Assembly: GCA_009733575.1 (NCBI GenBank)
Contig: ML769435.1
Coordinates: 189,012 to 253,011 of the forward strand
Direction: 5' to 3'
Length of the DNA stretch: 64,000 nucleotides
Origin: Gymnopus androsaceus JB14
Taxonomy: Eukaryota > Basidiomycota > Agaricomycetes > Agaricales > Omphalotaceae
Part shown: positions 1 to 11,934 of the stretch, one piece after another
How the letters are laid out: the number at the start of each line of letters is the position of its first letter
How positions within the stretch are numbered: position 1 is the stretch's first letter
The notes under the pieces: generated by a model
What the model was told of the DNA's origin: nothing
The model's database searches: none
What the model saw: only the letters and a program-made list of their open reading frames with translations
Made by a program: the position numbers and the translations under genes

Positions 1-1660
1 TGATCCAAGTTGATCTTACCTTGGCAACTTTATGATATTATTCACGAACATCCGGATTTTGTTAAAAATGCGAAAGGACTGTACTTATTTAAATAACTAT
101 TTGCCACTTATGTATAATTTCAAGTATTGACGATGACGACGATAACTACAATATAGTCTCTCGAGTAATGGTAGGCTATGTACTGTACATATCCTACTAT
201 CGTAGATCATGGGGAGATAGTTCGAAGATATCAGGTGTAGCAGGATCCGGCGGGGGCGCTGATAGTCCTTGCACACAAAGTTCGAGGCAGCGGTTTCGAT
301 TTGCGTGGCCACTCCATCCAATGCAGCATACGTAACATGCAAATGACTCAGGCTGGTAATCGCAGTCTCGTCACGGGAATTAGCTCGGAAAGGCGTTGGA
401 GGAAGCATTGGAGGACACACCAAATCTAACGCATACGCCATACTCGATATCGGAAGCTGTGGACTGTAAGATACCGATATTGGGAATTCGGAGAAGCTGG
501 CGGAAGGGGTAGGGTTCGGAAGGGACCGTTACGATTCCATTTCGGTCTCGGAGGCCAAGAGTCAGCTTGACTCAGAGATCTGCCAGTGCGTGGTCGATTT
601 TGCTGCAAAGGAGCTCCGGGTGCTCGCTGATGAGTAAAAGGATGTTGCTTAGGGTCGAATAAAGAGTCCCTGTCGTTCAATTCTTGCGAATGCGATGGTT
701 TGTAGTGACCAGGTTGGCGATGACGCTCTAGGAGAGCTCCCGATGTATAAAGAGGTTGTGCCATACCATAGCCTCGTCCCCATTTTCGAATTGATCAGCC
801 GAGCTCTGAGCCACTCGAGATTAGGCCTAGAAGCTGGGTAGTCTCGTTCAGAAGAAAAAGACCTTTGAATTGGAGTAGGGAAGCCGCCATCCTAAGGCTC
901 ACCGTCCCCAAACGATCCACGAAGGTGATACGAGCTTATAGTACCTTGGGCAGACTACTGATCTTCACCATGATGATATTACCCAGGTTCGCGATACAAA
1001 GGTTGGTAGACTTCATTACCTTGGTTAGGCTGGCGATCTGGAGATAACTCTTCCAACTGACGGTGACGACTCGCCGCCGCGTCCATCATATGAGGACCAG
1101 GAGGATATCCAGACCCAGACGCTTGAGGTCTCTGCTGCTGCTGCTGATAATCTCGAGGCAGTGGCGGTCGTTGAATTGAAGAAAGGAAGTGACTGAGAGG
1201 TCGGCCTTCCGCATGAAGGTAATGATGAGAACCAAGACTAGTCTGATCAGCTACATGAACATGACCATGGTAGTCTCGTGGATCATGCTGAATAGGTGCA
1301 CGCAGTGGTCTCTGAATCGGAGGAGGAAAATATCGAAGAGTCTGATCTTCCTCAGGGAGAGGATGCGTGATCGCAGTACGATAGTCAGATTTATCCATGT
1401 TGAACAGCATACAGATCCCAAGGCGAAAGCCGATCGGGACGGTTGAACGGAATATCGTGCTGAGTGTCAGCATTGCCAATCCCTACAGCTCCAATGAAAA
1501 GGAATTGCATCGGGAGGTGGCGGAAAGTCAAGACTCTGAACTCAAGTTCCGATCCTAGGTGTGTTCAAAAGGTAAGACTAATAGAAAGAGACCCGGTTAA
1601 CAACATCGCCCCAGGCGTAACGCAATGCATTACGTGCCAGAATGAACTTGACAAAGCTTG
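1..1660 (-). pseudogene. Truncated, frame-broken duplicate of the Pro/Gln-rich gene (copy 1)
   Basis: Read on the minus strand this stretch is a diverged copy of 4886-7530. Positions 1-190 match the DNA just downstream of the membrane-glycoprotein gene (4886-5090), about 200-1555 match the 3' exons of the Pro/Gln-rich gene (5625-7035), and 1556-1620 match 7465-7530. Three open pieces (1479-979, 764-426, 441-97) keep the family wording (for example HSQELNDRDSLF) but lie in different frames, so the copy is broken. Two deletions relative to copy 2 are visible: about 525 bp near 190-230 and about 430 bp at 1555. At one place copy 1 is better than copy 2: it reads straight through GSGYPPGPHMMDAAASR, where copy 2 lacks one base. 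The left end of the window abuts the 3' flank of the partner gene, so a second glycoprotein copy probably lies just outside. Confidence 0.75.
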
Positions 1661-1770
1661 ACCAACAGTTCAGTGGAATTCTTCGCCCTGCAGGAGCCTC
1701 TTAAAGAAGAAAATAGATGAGCGGATTTACATCGTATATATATATCATGCTTCGATGCATGATCATTGAT

Positions 1771-2095
1771 TAATACAGACTCCTTCCCCTTCGTGTTTGC
1801 AAGGGAGGATAATGAGAGTAGTGTATATATCTTATCTAATCTGAGTTGTCATCAAAAGCTTATTGTAATTATCCCTTGCAAAGCGACTGGCATAAACTGC
1901 AGTGGCGCGTTGGCCTTGTTTGGGCGTTTGGGCTGCCAAGTGACTGGCTTGGCAGCCCAAACGCCCAAACAAAGCTAAAGCGCCACCGCAGTTTATGCCA
2001 GTCGCTTTGCAAGGGATAATTACAATAAACTTTTATGACACGTGAGATTACTACACTCCCTTGCAAACGCGAATGGGAAGGAGTCTGTGATTAAT
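1771..2095. mobile_element. Foldback (MITE-like) element with ~155-bp arms
   Basis: The left arm (about 1771-1940) and right arm (about 1947-2095) are inverted copies around a 7-base spacer. Matching blocks include GACTCCTTCCC near the ends and GTTTGGGCGTTTGGGCTGCC at the centre. The element is flanked by ATTGAT on both sides (1765-1770 and 2096-2101), a plausible 6-bp target duplication. It has no coding capacity. The overlapping short open frames are mirror images forced by the palindrome. Confidence 0.75.
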
Positions 2096-3002
2096 ATTGA
2101 TTCCAAGGACCGTTTTGCGAAATGTTCATGAAAGCTCCTCGATGGATCACCCGTTACCGGCCGGAGTAAAGAGCTTGCTCCGAACCTAGAGCTGAACACC
2201 GGTGAATCCAGAAAATTACCCAATGCGGCACTAGCACGGGCACTCTGGGCCGTCCTTGACGCAACTCAATCGCAACTTGCGCACGACGCCGCGAAGCTGG
2301 ACTCGGTCCAGACGCCTGGGCGCTTAGATCTTAGACTTACCGAACTTTGCACTCCGTCCGACTCGGTCTACTCAAAGTAAGTTATTTGTTTGTTTCGAAC
2401 CTGCCCTGTCTATGAAGATGTTTGCGAAGAGTGTCGATATCGACGTACCTTGAGCTTGGCCTTCATAGATGGCAGTGTGGATCGAATCTATATGTACCTT
2501 GATGATTCCAGCTTCTTCTTCTTCTTCTACTTAGGGATGATAGGAGCGGTGTTCAAGTATTCAGTATCTCCTTCACCTGGCGGCGCGGGTGAACTGAGCG
2601 CAGGAAACGCTTGAGAATTCAACAGAATGTAAGTCTGGCTCAGTAAGTTCCGCTTTGCTTCTCACGAAGACCAGCCGTAGCTCTTACGCACTCTCATAGA
2701 AACCCACCTATTTCCCCTACCTATAGGCTGCAGGGGCACTCGCTCCTCCTCGTGTTTTGGTACTTTAGTCTTACATGCACGCACGGAATAAAGGAATCCA
2801 AAAAAAGACCTGCCCCTTTATTAGTACAGCCGTTACATGTATATGGAGGAGCCCAGACGCATTTAATACAGAAATGTGGCTAGCCACATCTCTGTCGTGA
2901 TGAATCCAGAATGAATCTTCCATGCAGTGGATACTTAAGACCATGCCACTTTTCACCGCTTCAAATTTCTTTCCTTCCCTCTCCGCTTATTGTCCTAATT
3001 CG
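2096..3002. other. No gene recognised
   Basis: Spacer between the foldback element and the membrane-glycoprotein gene. Open frames are short (a + strand 74-codon frame at 2390 is the longest), show no domain wording and have no matching splice sites. Part of it probably serves as upstream region of the 3.0-kb gene. Confidence 0.4.
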
Positions 3003-4883
3003 ATGTTTCTCCATGCATTTACCTACATTTTGGTGCTGTTGAACTCGTGTGTCAGAGGTAGCAGTGGATTCAAGCAGGAGAGTGCATTGTTCGAGTGGGG
3101 CTGGGCAACGGCACGCAATGTTTCCTTTCCGCTTCTCCGCTACTAACAGTCCCACTATAATTTACAGTTGACTGGAAACTTGGTACCGACCTGTCAGGAG
3201 GTCACGGTATTGGTATTCCCGGATGACCAACACTACGACTAACACCACGACGATCTGGTACTCCACCTTATTACACGCTAGCTTACCCCATGCAAGGCAC
3301 ACCTAGAATATACCCCCTGGGGTTGAACACAAGCGATTTAACGTGGCAAATGGATTATGAAGCTTGGTATGTTTGTGTGCGCGAGTCCTGCCAGAGTAAT
3401 CAATGATTGCTTTTTAGGTACCCTAATAGCGCTCCAAGTTATCGACGCTGATGGAAAGTACGTTTGTCACTATTCTATATTTTGGGAGTGGTTATGGATC
3501 TAAGGAAGCAATATACTGTAGCACTGGCGGCGTCGATTCGGTCATCTACACGTCCACTGGTGAGACTTTTTTTCGCCATGGCATCCGATATGTCTTTCTC
3601 ACAACTTGTAACCTATAAAAGGTGGCAGTACAACCGACTGTGTTGTCTCCGACATATCCTCCAACTTTACTGTCTCCAATAATGTCACCATTCCCAGCAA
3701 TCTGTCCACATGCGATCCATGGGGAGTCACTGTCGAGGGTGGATCGTACCCGTATACATTCAGTATACTAAGCACCAACAGTCTCGTTGTTAACAACATC
3801 ACCACAACTAGTGCAGATCAGGATATGCTTGTGTGGATTAATAGGGCCGATCCAAATGGGATCTTGTTCGGTGAGTACAGTGTATAATGCCTTTTTCACT
3901 ATCACTAAATGACTTGGGGATTTTTATTTTATTTTACAGCTGCTGCTAGTGATTCGTGAGTCGAAGTTCTGTTGATTTTTCACATCAACTAATGACACCA
4001 ACCACTAGCACTGGAAAATACGCATATGCTACTTCCTCTGCTGTCTACACCGAAGGTAGCTACTTATTTCAATTCTCAGCATGGTTATAACCAGCTTTGC
4101 TTATTATTTTATCTCGGATCATAGGATCTTCCTATTTCGCCTGCGCAGGTCTGCAGTCGACCCTCACATCCTCAAACTCCTCGGACTCCGTATCCAACAG
4201 CACATCTGGCCCTGTCGCTAGCCCTGTCAGAAGCGAGTTCAGAGGATCAGGACTCTCCACAACTAAAATCATCGCCATTGTCGTTCCTATCGCCGCTATC
4301 CTCATCGCCTTCCTAGGACTATTCCTCTTCTGTCGTCGTCGTCGGGCGAGCCGAATGCAAGGGAGCTTTAAAAAGAATAGTAAAGATGAATACATACCCA
4401 GGCCTTTCCAACAACACAACTATTCTGACTCGACAGGTCTTGCACTTTTGGCGAATCATAATCGTTCCAACTCAGAAGACTTTTATGATCCTTATTCAGG
4501 TCACTTTGCCGCATCGTTTCCGAGCCTGGATAATGCGAGGGCGTCTCCGAGTCCACAGCCGCCAAGAGGGGCGGGTAGAAGAAATAAAGAGCCAAATCCG
4601 AGTTCACATTATCTCTCCAACAGACTCTATTCAGCAGGACAGACCAATAACACTAAACGAATCGCAGTGCCCTCCTTACCAGTCCGAGATTGTGGTACAA
4701 CATCATGATGGTGGGGCGACATTGGTAAGGGAAATTCCTCCTCCGTACGGAGAGTCCCAGCAATCCTTGCCTACTGTTGGTACATGGTCCGACATAATGG
4801 CGCAGGAATCTGGCGGCTCTTCCACTACTAGTACTACCAATGCAACTGGACAGAGGCCTGGGTGGTCTGGTACAAAATTCTGA
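3003..4883 (+). CDS. Single-pass membrane glycoprotein (signal peptide, Ser/Thr-rich ectodomain, one TM), reading frame possibly damaged
   Basis: Fungal surface-type protein of unknown function. An ATG at 3003 opens a signal-peptide-like exon (MFLHAFTYILVLLNSC). A confident exon chain follows: 3418-3457, 3522-3559, 3622-3870, 3940-3955, 4009-4055 and 4125 onward. All junctions are GT-AG and in phase. They encode an N-glycosylation-rich ectodomain with the family motif CDPWG...WINRADPNG, then a Ser/Thr stalk, one membrane helix (IIAIVVPIAAILIAFLGLFL, about 4268-4327) followed by CRRRR, and a disordered cytoplasmic tail with a PPPYGE motif. Problems: the link between the 3.0-3.37 kb exons and 3418 is off by one base in my best model (an alternative short start is the ATG at 3357). 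Near 4650 the frame must slip by one base to reach the family-like tail ending at 4883; otherwise it stops at 4708. It may therefore be a young pseudogene. It converges on the Pro/Gln-rich gene. Confidence 0.6.
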
Positions 4884-5534
4884 CCTGATCTAAGTTGATC
4901 TTACCTTGACAATTCTTTACAATATTGTTTACGAACATCCGGATTTTGTTAAAAATGCGAATAGGACTGTATTTACTGTAGATAACTATTTGCCATTTAA
5001 TGCATGTATCTGTATAATTTCAAATAACTAGTATTGATGATGACGATGATAAATATGTAGTCTGAGTCGGACTCTCTCGAGTAACGGTATGCTCCTATCT
5101 GCCATAACTCAAGGTCAGGCTGGTACTGAGTCCTGAGGCCTGAGGCCTCATCATGAGGAAGAGCTCCTAAAGCCACATCACAGATTCACCTCAATACATG
5201 AGAAAAGTATTAGATCTTGGGTACATAACATATACAAAATACGGTATCTCATCTACAGTATGTGGAAAGCTGGTAAAAAAAACAGCTCCATAAGTAGAGA
5301 ATCTACCGAGGGCACTCCTTCGCAAGTAATCTCGCCCCGTAACCCAGAACTCTTCAGCAAACTACCTGACAATCCCAATGTGATTCAACTCAGGGCTCGG
5401 AGTTGAAGCTGGCCATCGGGACTGCAAGCCTGGAGGAAGAACGTTCCTCGACGACCCTTGAATAAATTCAGAAGGATTAGGGCCTGCCAACGCTGTCGCG
5501 GGCTACTGTCCATTCACGAGAAGCTTCAGATTTG
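4884..5534. other. Convergent 3' intergenic region, partly duplicated at the window start
   Basis: Spacer between two convergent genes. Positions 4886-5090 are repeated at 1-190. No open frame of note. The rest (5100-5534) has no counterpart in copy 1, where it is deleted. Confidence 0.5.
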
Positions 5535-8500
5535 TCAAGTGAACCATAGGAGAGATATTTCTCGCAGACTTGACGACATTGATTGAGGCGAAGAAAACAT
5601 CTGCCCTGGTTCATTTAGAACTTCGTTGAAGATATCAAGTGTAGCAGGGTCCAGCGGAGGCGCTGATCGTCCTTGCACCAAGTTCGAGGGAGCGGTTTCG
5701 ATTTTCGTGGCTAGTCCATCCAATGCGGTATACGTAGCATGCAAAGGACTCAGGCTGGCAATCACAGTCTTGTCATGAGAATCCGCTCGGAAAGGAGTCG
5801 GAGGAAGCATCGGAGGACTTGACGACACCAAATCTAACGCGTCCGCCGTACTGGATATCGGAAGCTGTGGACTGTGAGATGGGAATCGCTGACTATCCGG
5901 AGAAACTGGTGGAAGGGGACGAGTTTGGAAGGGACCGTTGTGATTCCATTTCAGCCTCGGAGGCCAAGAGTCAGCTCGACTCAAAGATTTGCTAGTGCGT
6001 GGTCGATTTTGCTGCAAAGGAGCTCCGGGCGCTCGCTGCTGAGGAAAAGGATGTTGCTTAGGGTTGAATAAAGAATCCCTGTCGTTCAACTCTTGCGAAT
6101 GCGATAGACTGTAGTGATCAGGGGTTAGTTGGGGATGACGTTCCAAGGGAACTTCCAATGTATAAAGAGGTTGTACCATAGGCGCGTCCCCAACTCCGAA
6201 CTGACCAGCCTCGCTCTGATCAACCCGCCACTCGGGGTTAGGCCTGGAAGTTGGGTAGTTTCGTTCGGAAGTAGGAGGTCGGTGAATTGGAGTAGGGAAG
6301 CCGCCAGCCTGAGGCTCACCTTCCCCAAGCAATCCACGAAGGTGATACGAGCTTATAGTACCATGGGCAGACTGCTGATCTTCACCATGATGATATTGCC
6401 CAGGTTCCCGATACAAAGGTTGGTAGATTGCATTACCTTGGTTAGGCTGGCGATCTGGAGAAAACTCTTCCAACCGACGGCGACGACTCGCCGCCGCGTC
6501 CATCACACGAGGACCAGGGGATATCCAGACCCAGACGCCTGAGCTATCTGCTGCTGATCTCGAGTTGAAGAAGGGAAATGATTGAGAGGTCGGCCTTCTG
6601 CATGAAGGTAATGATGAGAACCAGGACCAGTCTCGTCAACTACATGAACATGACTACGGTAGTCTCGTAGATCATGCTGAACAGGTGCACGCAGTGGTCT
6701 CTGAATCGGAGGAGGAAAGTATCGATAAGTCTGACCTTCCTCAGGAAGAGGATGCGTAATCGTAGTACGATAGTCAGATCTATCCATGTCGTCTTGAACG
6801 GTATGCAGATCCCAAGGCGAAAGCCGATCAAACGGAATATCATGCTCGGCGTCGGTAATGCCAATCCCGACAGCTCCAGCTCGAAGTGCTTGTTGTTGTC
6901 CAGGTCGTCCTGGGTCGTTGTGTATCTGAGAGCTCTCTCGTCCTCGAAGAGCAGCGGAATGAAAGGGAGTTGCTTCGGGCGCATCGGGAGGCACTGGCGG
7001 AAAGTCAAGACTTTGAATCCAAGTGACGATCCTAGAATTAGGATTATCAGAGCCAGATCTGATTACAACCCCGGGAATCCGATTCGGATGCGTCTGTGTC
7101 GACAATATGGATGCCTCCTGGTTCTCTGCTCCTCTCTGAGCACTTTGAGCAGCCGCAGCCCTACGTCGCAACTCCTTTACATTCCTAACCATCTGCTGCG
7201 CGCGTCCAACAGGCTCCGGGTTGTTCAACAGTGCTTGTTGGTGGTCTAGTACATGTTGGATAACCAGAGCCGCGTCTGGAGGTGGAGCGATATCTCTCAA
7301 GTCGGCTGGAAGGCCTCGTTGTTTGCTTTCGGTTCGTCTTTGTAAAAACCACTCATCGAGGTACTGAGTGGGGAATCTAGACTAGACTATTACAAAAAGC
7401 AACAGGATAAGATATAGAATGAGACAAGATAGAATAAATGCGCTTACCCCATACGCAGACACTCTAGGTGTGTCCAAAAGATGTTCAATGTGAGGCTAAT
7501 AGAAAGAGGTCAGCAACATTGCCCAGGCATAACGCAACGCACTACGTACCGTAGCAGATACATCTTCACCCATCACCGGTATTAACCACAACACTTGTGA
7601 ATGTGAATGCGCACGCACAAGCGTATGTGAGCGGAGAGTGGCTCTAGTACGCTAGATGACATGAGATAACTTTTGTAGGAAGAAGGATAAGATACACATA
7701 CCTCATGAAAGTTTCCCGCAGGAAGAGGAGAAAAATCTCCTTGTCTAGGGGTATTCTTATTATCTTGGGTACGTTCAACATTCATTGGTGTGGGCGGGCC
7801 TGGGAGGAGGAGATGAACACACGCACAAACAGAGAAAGAAGAATGGTATGGGCACTACCTCGTAAAAGGTTTGCCGTGAACACCTCGAAACACTTGATAC
7901 TAGTGTATCCTAAGCATGACGAAAAAGCTTATCAACATGAGCGATAACAGAAAAGAGTTAAATACGTAGAACTCGTGTCAAAAGACGTTCGTGACCTATA
8001 GGAGAAAGAGAGTAACGTTTAACAACTAAGAGTATAAGCAGCAACAGATACATTACTTACTACACCAGAAAGATCTTCCGGTTGTGAATGTGGATACGGC
8101 AATCCAGGAGGATTCGCGCTAGAACGCTAGACGATGATTTAGATGGACTGACCTGTGTAGTAGAAACGTTGGACAAACCTCATACGGGTATCCCGCTGGA
8201 GGAGGAGGGTATCGAGATGTATTCATATTTTTTTCTTGATTACGTCCAGCGTTCGCATTTGGGACGAGCCTGAGAAGGAGGATGGAATTCATTAGTATCA
8301 CCGCAAGTCAAAGTGTGATGCGCGTACCTCATACAAAATACGCGGAGAATGGTTCGAACGTTTGGGTTTGCAGGTGTATCCTGAGGAGCCTGAGAAATTT
8401 CATTAGAATCTGGCATCGAAGTATCAGTCCAGCATTAGCACTGACCGTAGCACCAGTAACATAAACATCTCGATCCCTCATTACCCTCCTATTGAAATGT

Positions 8501-9558
8501 CCATTGTTGAGACGAGCAACATTGACAGTCGCATTCGCAAGTCCATCTTCAGGTGCTTCGCGTATCGGCGATAGGCTGGGCCGGAACAGCATGCAGTTGC
8601 TGCGTTTGGGGAGGATGATCCAGTATCGGTGAAGCACCGATATCAGTGCTTGTTGCACGAGAGACGTAGCCTGAACGGGGACCAGATGAAGTCTACAAGA
8701 AACAACATTAGTTTACCATGCATGTAACGATTACAATGAATACGACGCACCATCTGTATAGTCGCCTGAGTCTGAGCTCGAGTCTGTGGACCAACACCTT
8801 GGACACTGGCAGACCAGGTCCTCCGATAAGACTATTCCTCCCTTTCTGTGCTGCATTAGCATCATACCCTGATTCAACCTTAGCAATATACTCATCATAA
8901 CCAGTACCATTCGCTGTTCCATTGCCAATAACCAAAACAACTTTGCGGCCGGGAATGAGGATAGTGTTCATGCTTGGGCTGACTATCCTCATTTCACCTT
9001 TGGCAATGAACGACTTGGCTTTGTCTGGAAATGATGTGCAACGAGATGAAAGAGCAGCATCGATGCGAAGGAGGTAATCGACTGGCCCGACTGGGAAAAA
9101 GACGTGACCTCCGATTTCCGACCGTGACTTCTTTTGTTGGGAGCGAGGATGGGAATAGGTTGCGATGGAAGTGGAGAAGGAGAGGAATGCAGAGATACCT
9201 CTGACCCTTCGGTTGGCTCGTTGATTCGGGTACCAGGATTTGAGTCGGTCCTGGTTCCGGCTGACTCTGAGCTTGTGAAAGAGTCGATTTGCGAGACAAT
9301 ATCGCTAAGCTGGGAGGGCGGGTTGAAGATATGGGAACACATAGAGCAATCGCGACCACAATCTATCGTGATAGGTTTTCGATGGCGGAAAAGTTTCGCG
9401 ATGCTGTTTGAATGGTCGGAATTTCATGATGAGCGTGATATAGTCTGTAACTGTAGGTTGAACTAGAACGTTAGAGTCGTGTATGTGAGGCTAAAGCTCT
9501 CGGAAAAAAGCTCACCTTTAAACGCGTTCCCTCTGACGCCTACATCCATCCGAGCCAT
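5535..9558 (-). CDS. Multi-exon Pro/Gln/Ser-rich protein, function unknown (copy 2)
   Basis: Minus-strand gene with a likely start at 9558 (MARMDVGVRGNAFK), donor at 9515 and second exon from 9450. Recognisable pieces in order: FPVGPVDYLLRIDAALS (about 9090-9050) running into a conserved block RKVVLVIGNGTANG (about 8960-8900); a Gln/Pro-rich exon ending at a GTGCGT donor near 8747; several short exons ending Y/H-E before GT donors (PPPPAGYPYE near 8190, PLPAGNFHE near 7710); and a large exon from 7363 (YLDEWFLQRRTESK). That exon continues as a His/Pro/Gln-rich disordered tail to the stop at 5535. One base is missing near 6520 relative to copy 1, so the tail is split over two frames (7300-6503 and 6506-5535). 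In-frame stops near 9310 and 8540 need introns I could not place. No catalytic motif was seen. It is either a disordered regulatory protein or a decaying gene. Confidence 0.5.
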
Positions 9559-11564
9559 GACAACCTAGGTGTCGTCAAACGAAAAACAAGGATTGTTGCC
9601 TGCGCGCTTAAAAAACAACAAAAATCAAGTTACTTTGTGGGTCCACAGCAAGCTTTTTGTTTCCAGGAAAGGCATGGCGGGCGAAGGGAGCAATAATTTG
9701 CGAGAGTATTGAAGAATGAGCTGCCGTCGTGAAGTCAAGATTCAAACTTGAGTGGGATAAGATAGGCAGGCATGATGCGATAGGCGCTTATACATACTGT
9801 TCTCGACTCTCACTCGTCTGGTTCTATCATCCTTCTCCTAGTACCTATGTTATACTACCTCATCGACGTCGTCGTTCATCATTCAAACCCAATATCTATA
9901 CCTCCTGCCGTTTAGAGGCGTCAATTTCATGAATGACCAACCTAACTTGCATTATGTGACTAGATCGTTGACGACCAGGTCAACCGCGGAGCCGACTACA
10001 CATATCTCTGTTGTGCACTCGAAGCCGCAATCGTGATTTCCGTTTACGATGCTCTAGAATTGGCAGGATTGACGTTATTTACCGACGACGCTAAGCAGCT
10101 TCATCTACGCGTTTCTGGGCCTACTGCTGGTAGTAGCCAACACCACTAGCGAATTTGGCGCTGACTAAGCTACGGCGCCTAAAAAAAGGTGGCAAATCGA
10201 GGTAAATCCGCTATTTTGCATTGTCCTCCGCTAGTATATGCTAGTTTCTATGTTACAGTATGTGAGTGCTAAGAATACAGTATCTACGAATAAAAAACGG
10301 TGCAAAACAAGTGCAAAAGCAAATAAAAGAGCGATGGATGCAAAATAATGTGTTAACTGTGACCGTGTTTCGAAGGGCGCTTAAAAGTTGGCACTGTTTT
10401 CCACGGCGATTTCGATGCACCACCTACAGCTTCAACGACTTCACATCTCGACAAACTTTGAGAGAGTAAAGTGTTTAGAAATGTATTTTGAACATTTTGT
10501 TCGAAAAAAAATCAATATGTATGGCCATTAATGCCATTTTCTGTACCCTGTAGGTACTATTCTGAATGGTTCCTCACAACTTTTGAAATGTTTTTTTCGA
10601 ACAAAACGTATAGATTGCTATCCTAATCACTTTGTTACACTACAACTAGCTGCCAGGCAATGTGGTTGAAGCTGCAGCTGGTGCATCCACTTTTTTCGAA
10701 GGTAATGCACTGGCGCTAATTTAATTCCCACACTTTTCCTGGCAGGCGTTGGCTACTACCACTACTGCTGGCTCGCTGGAGTCCCGGTGATCATTGATTG
10801 AACATCTGTTCAGACGTTCATTGCATTACTAGTGTTCCTCACCCGCGACTGGCTACGTCATGTCTTCTTTTGGCGGGATTGGGTGGTTCGAGGCTGGTGG
10901 CTGGTCCATGCCCGAAACTCTTGGGTAGTATAGATTGCTTCGAGCGCTCATGAGAAGTTTTTGGGTGATGCACATTGGAATGGAGGTTTCTTTCCTCCAT
11001 TCAACTTTCTTGACTGTCCAAGGAGTCGGATGCGTCACCTTCTGGATGTCGGCCTGGAGTTCAATTGCTATCATCGTGTCATCGGAGTCGCTCCCCAGAA
11101 TCATTAAGAATGGTCATCTCTTCGAACAGAGTGGACCTGTCAAAGCGTTGTTCTTTATCCCTGGCGTAATCCAAAGAGCAGTCATCTTGAGCGCAGTCGT
11201 GGGAGGATCGAACTTGGGTCCAAGATGTTGTTTCCTTCACTATGACAATCCCTCAGGGCAATCTATCCAGTCGCTGTTGGTTCTGACTAGCCACATATGA
11301 AATGTTATGCTATGGGAGACCGAGGGTAGTGAATATCCATGTTTAGTCTTGCTTGGGCAGCGATGCGTACGCATGTAGAAGGATACAGTTAACCAGTGTA
11401 CTTTCCTATAATACACAGGCTTTTTCCTACATTTCACGACAGGTGCTGCGTAGATCGAGGCGCGAAGAAAGGTGTGAACGTGTATCACAGATGCCGATGC
11501 CACTTACTTACTATTAGAGGTGCACCTACTGCTAAATGCTTTTTGTTTTTCCCCGAACTTACAG
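9559..11564. other. Gene-poor spacer containing a block shared with 52.2-53.0 kb
   Basis: Contains the upstream region of the minus-strand gene starting at 9558. Positions about 9637-9830 are a diverged copy of 52238-53030 (shared words such as TGGGTCCACAGCAA and GAAGGGAGCAATAATTTG), except that the latter carries an inserted hAT-like MITE. A minus-strand 83-codon open frame at 10853-11104 is protein-like but unidentified. Nothing else is supported. Confidence 0.4.
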
Positions 11565-11934
11565 GGGTTGTTATATCTGGAAAAGCATTTGTGGATGTTG
11601 AAGGTAAATGATAATTTCATCGATTTTGCCCAAGTCATCGTACAACTTCATTTTCCAGATCCATTCTCCAAATCTTGGATTCGTCTTGAAATAGTCGAAG
11701 GCACCCTGTTGCGTGTACCAGAAGGTCCTCTGCAAAGTTTCAATCCTGAAAGAGAGTCAGGCTACAAGTTTCTCATGTTTGCTAATAAGGCAAGCGACCA
11801 ACTTTCAATCTACTTCCTCCTGTTTTGCTTACAATTCCCCACATCTTTAGAGTACTCCGGTTAGCATAATCTGGGACAAGGCTGTGGAGAACCACCCAGC
11901 CCGTCAAGAGTATCTGAAGGGGCCCAGATTGTAA
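11565..11934 (+). pseudogene. Acireductone-dioxygenase-like C-terminal half (fragment)
   Basis: Three exons in phase: 11565-11603, 11659-11789 and 11851-11934. They read VVISGKAFVDVE, then DPFSKSWIRLEI...VPEGPLQSFN, then SIIWDKAVENHPARQEYLK, and stop at 11932. This is the C-terminal half of the ARD cupin fold. In true ARD enzymes this segment follows the H-x-H-x3-E metal motif and contains PAGxYHRF with the last histidine ligand; here that stretch is VPEGPLQSF and no ligand is present. The second intron begins GC (GCAAGC, 11790), so it would be a GC-AG intron. No N-terminal exon like the one at 57184 was found upstream, so I treat it as a fragment. Close relatives sit at 56640-57050 and 57184-57918. 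Confidence 0.65.

Noticed and set aside
2390..2614. 74-codon + strand frame with several Cys near the start
   Set aside because: Contains a CTT-run-derived Phe tract and lacks any family wording or partner exon.
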